A DNA stretch of 64,000 nucleotides from Bradyrhizobium sp. 139. Its GTDB lineage: Bacteria; Pseudomonadota; Alphaproteobacteria; Rhizobiales; Xanthobacteraceae. Below are positions 63,501 through 64,000 of this stretch, one piece after another. Positions within the stretch are counted from its first letter, which is position 1; each line of letters starts with the position of its first letter. The stretch covers positions 62,001-126,000 of the forward strand of contig NZ_JADPKS010000046.1 of the NCBI RefSeq assembly GCF_023074175.1, given 5' to 3'. A program made the position numbers and the translations under genes. The notes beneath the pieces were generated by a model. That model made no database searches, was not told where the DNA came from, and worked only from the letters and a program-made list of their open reading frames with translations.

Positions 63501-64000
63501 GACTTGTCCCGCAAGATCACCGTGGACGTGAAGGGCGAAATCCTCGAGCTGAAGAACACCATCAACACCATGGTCGATCAGCTCAACGCGTTCGCCGGCG
63601 AAGTCACCCGCGTCGCCCGCGAGGTCGGTACCGAAGGCGAGCTCGGCGGCCAGGCCCAGGTGCCCGGCGTCGCCGGCACCTGGAAGGACCTCACCGACAC
63701 CGTCAACTTCATGGCGGCGAACCTGACCGAGCAGGTCCGCGGCATCGTCAAGGTCGTTACCGCTGTCGCCAACGGCGACCTCAAGCAGAACCTCACGGTG
63801 AAGTCGAAGGGCGAGGTCGCGGCGCTCGCCGACACCATCAATAACATGACCGAGACGCTCGCAACCTTCGCCGATCAGGTGACGTCGGTGGCACGCGAGG
63901 TCGGCGTCGAGGGCCGACTGGGTGGCCAGGCCGACGTGCCCGGCGCCGCCGGCACCTGGAAGGACCTCACCGGTAACGTGAACCTCTTGGCGGCCAACCT
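60597..64000 (+). CDS. Poly-HAMP sensor protein, 5' part (group III hybrid kinase-like)
   Basis: The gene runs off the window: 1134 codons are seen without a stop. After a 40-residue polar N-terminus come tandem HAMP units of 92 residues, such as [40 protein letters not shown] and [15 protein letters not shown], the same unit found in fungal Nik1/Os-1 osmosensing kinases. No transmembrane helix precedes the units, so the sensor appears cytosolic. The C-terminal output part (probably GAF, HisKA, HATPase and receiver domains) lies outside. GGGGGA seven bases before the ATG supports the start. Confidence 0.9.
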   Translation, partial: MSDLDPGTASRSGRRVPKPKASGMSDPDSRPELLLALQAMRSGDFSVRMSGDYLGIDGKIADTFNEIIAANQRMAQQLELVGQVVGREGKTRQRVKFGLASGSWADMEGSVNTLIDDLLWPTREVTRAVAAVAQGDLLQTVKLDVDGRPLRGEFLQSATIVNTMIKQLGVFTSEVTRVAREVGTEGKLGGQAQVPEVTGVWKDLTESVNSMANNLTNQVRNIAEVTIAVANGDLSKKITVDVRGEILQLKEAINTMVDQLRSFASEVTRVAREVGTDGKLGGQAIVPGVAGTWKDLTDSVNAMCGNLTAQVRNIANVTTAVARGDLSRKITVDVRGEILELKDTINTMVDQLNSFASEVTRVAREVGTEGKLGGQAQVPGVAGTWKDLTDNVNFMASNLTAQVRNIADVATAIAGGDLSKKITVNVSGEILQLKETLNTMVDQLNAFAGEVTRVAREVGTEGRLGGQANVLGVAGTWKDLTESVNSMASNLTAQVRNIAEVTTAVAGGDLSKKITVDVRGEILELKDTINTMVDQLNAFAGEVTRVAREVGTEGKLGGQAVVRGVGGTWKDLTDSVNSMASNLTGQVRNIAEVATAVAKGDLSKKITVNVSGEILQLKETLNTMVDQLNAFAGEVTRVAREVGTDGKLGGQADVPGVAGTWKDLTDSVNSMAGNLTAQVRNIAEVATAIAGGDLSRKITVDVRGEILQLKDTLNTMVDQLNRFAGEVTRVAREVGTEGRLGGQANVPGVAGTWKDLTDSVNSMAGNLTAQVRNIAEVTTAVARGDLSRKITVDVKGEILELKNTINTMVDQLNAFAGEVTRVAREVGTEGKLGGQAEVSGVAGTWKDLTDNVNFMASNLTAQVRNIAEVATAIAGGDLSKKITVDVRGEILLLKDTLNTMVEQLRSFAAEVTRVAREVGTEGRLGGQAVVPGVGGTWKDLTDNVNLLAANLTTQVRNIAEVTTAVARGDLSRKITVDVKGEILELKNTINTMVDQLNAFAGEVTRVAREVGTEGELGGQAQVPGVAGTWKDLTDTVNFMAANLTEQVRGIVKVVTAVANGDLKQNLTVKSKGEVAALADTINNMTETLATFADQVTSVAREVGVEGRLGGQADVPGAAGTWKDLTGNVNLLAAN
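60724..64000 (+). repeat. 276-bp tandem coding repeats (HAMP units)
   Basis: The GCGA(C/T) of the GDL motif recurs at 60724, 61000, 61291, then every 276 bases (61567, 61843, 62119, 62395, 62671, 62947, 63223, 63499, 63775). One interval of 291 bases marks a five-codon insertion. The first unit is the most divergent and the central units are nearly identical in DNA, consistent with expansion by unequal recombination. Confidence 0.92.

Noticed and set aside
61337..63847. Long reverse-strand reading frames through the HAMP array
   Set aside because: They are frame shadows of the repeats: serine/arginine-rich, reappearing at 276-base intervals, without ribosome sites.
60724..64000. CRISPR array or satellite DNA
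   Set aside because: The 276-base periodicity is an exact multiple of three within one open frame coding HAMP units, with no spacers.

Overview
The window is high-GC, densely coded DNA from an alphaproteobacterium. Gene content and family variants point to Bradyrhizobium or a close relative: a RibB whose GTP-cyclohydrolase-II half is degenerate, DUF1194, DUF1499, DUF3124 and DUF4142 proteins, short hydrophilic stress proteins, GGAAC/GTT promoters of the alphaproteobacterial general-stress sigma factor EcfG, and three families of palindromic intergenic repeats. The species call is inference from recognised families; no database search was run.

Layout. 0-0.5 kb: a frameshifted tyrosine-recombinase remnant facing the 3' end of a tRNA-Gln gene, the scar of an integrated element. 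0.7-8 kb: acyl-CoA dehydrogenase, MFS transporter, crotonase, 5'-nucleotidase, histone-deacetylase-like amidohydrolase, xseB. 8.6-13.2 kb: dxs, a nucleoside deoxyribosyltransferase-like gene, tlyA and a RumA/TrmA-type RNA methyltransferase, tightly packed. 13-18.3 kb: accessory genes with one broken gene. 18.5-21.5 kb: a fluoride riboswitch and intrinsic terminator control an MFS transporter, two adjacent CrcB/Fluc channel genes, a DUF190 protein and a ClpS paralogue. 21.5-30 kb: nucleotide cyclase, aroC, phosphatase, fabI, an ECF sigma/anti-sigma pair, a DnaJ-type co-chaperone, pdxH, SDR. 30-45 kb: CorA transporter, L,D-transpeptidase, extensin-like protein, acyl-CoA ligase, MBL hydrolase, glutaryl-CoA dehydrogenase, ribB, CPA2 antiporter, aminotransferase. 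45-52 kb: a histidine-rich secreted protein with an EcfG-type promoter, aldo/keto reductase, a wrecked PhoD gene, a flavin oxidoreductase and an EmrAB efflux pair. 52-60.6 kb: a stress island of a PRC-barrel protein, a pyruvate-oxidase-like ThDP enzyme, two DUF4142-type proteins, a Tat-like SDR, a PAP2 phosphatase with two small membrane proteins and many tiny hydrophilic or secreted proteins. 60.6 kb to the end: the 5' part of a huge poly-HAMP sensor gene built from 276-bp repeats, resembling the linker of fungal Nik1/Os-1 kinases.

How it fits together. The two most interesting units are the fluoride operon, which couples a riboswitch to channels, an unassigned MFS carrier and a proteolysis adaptor, and the stress island, where at least seven sites of the form GGAAC-N16-NGTT sit in front of otherwise unconnected genes, including the poly-HAMP sensor. 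Broken genes (integrase, a carboxymuconolactone-decarboxylase-like gene, phoD) and intergenic repeats cluster in the accessory stretches.
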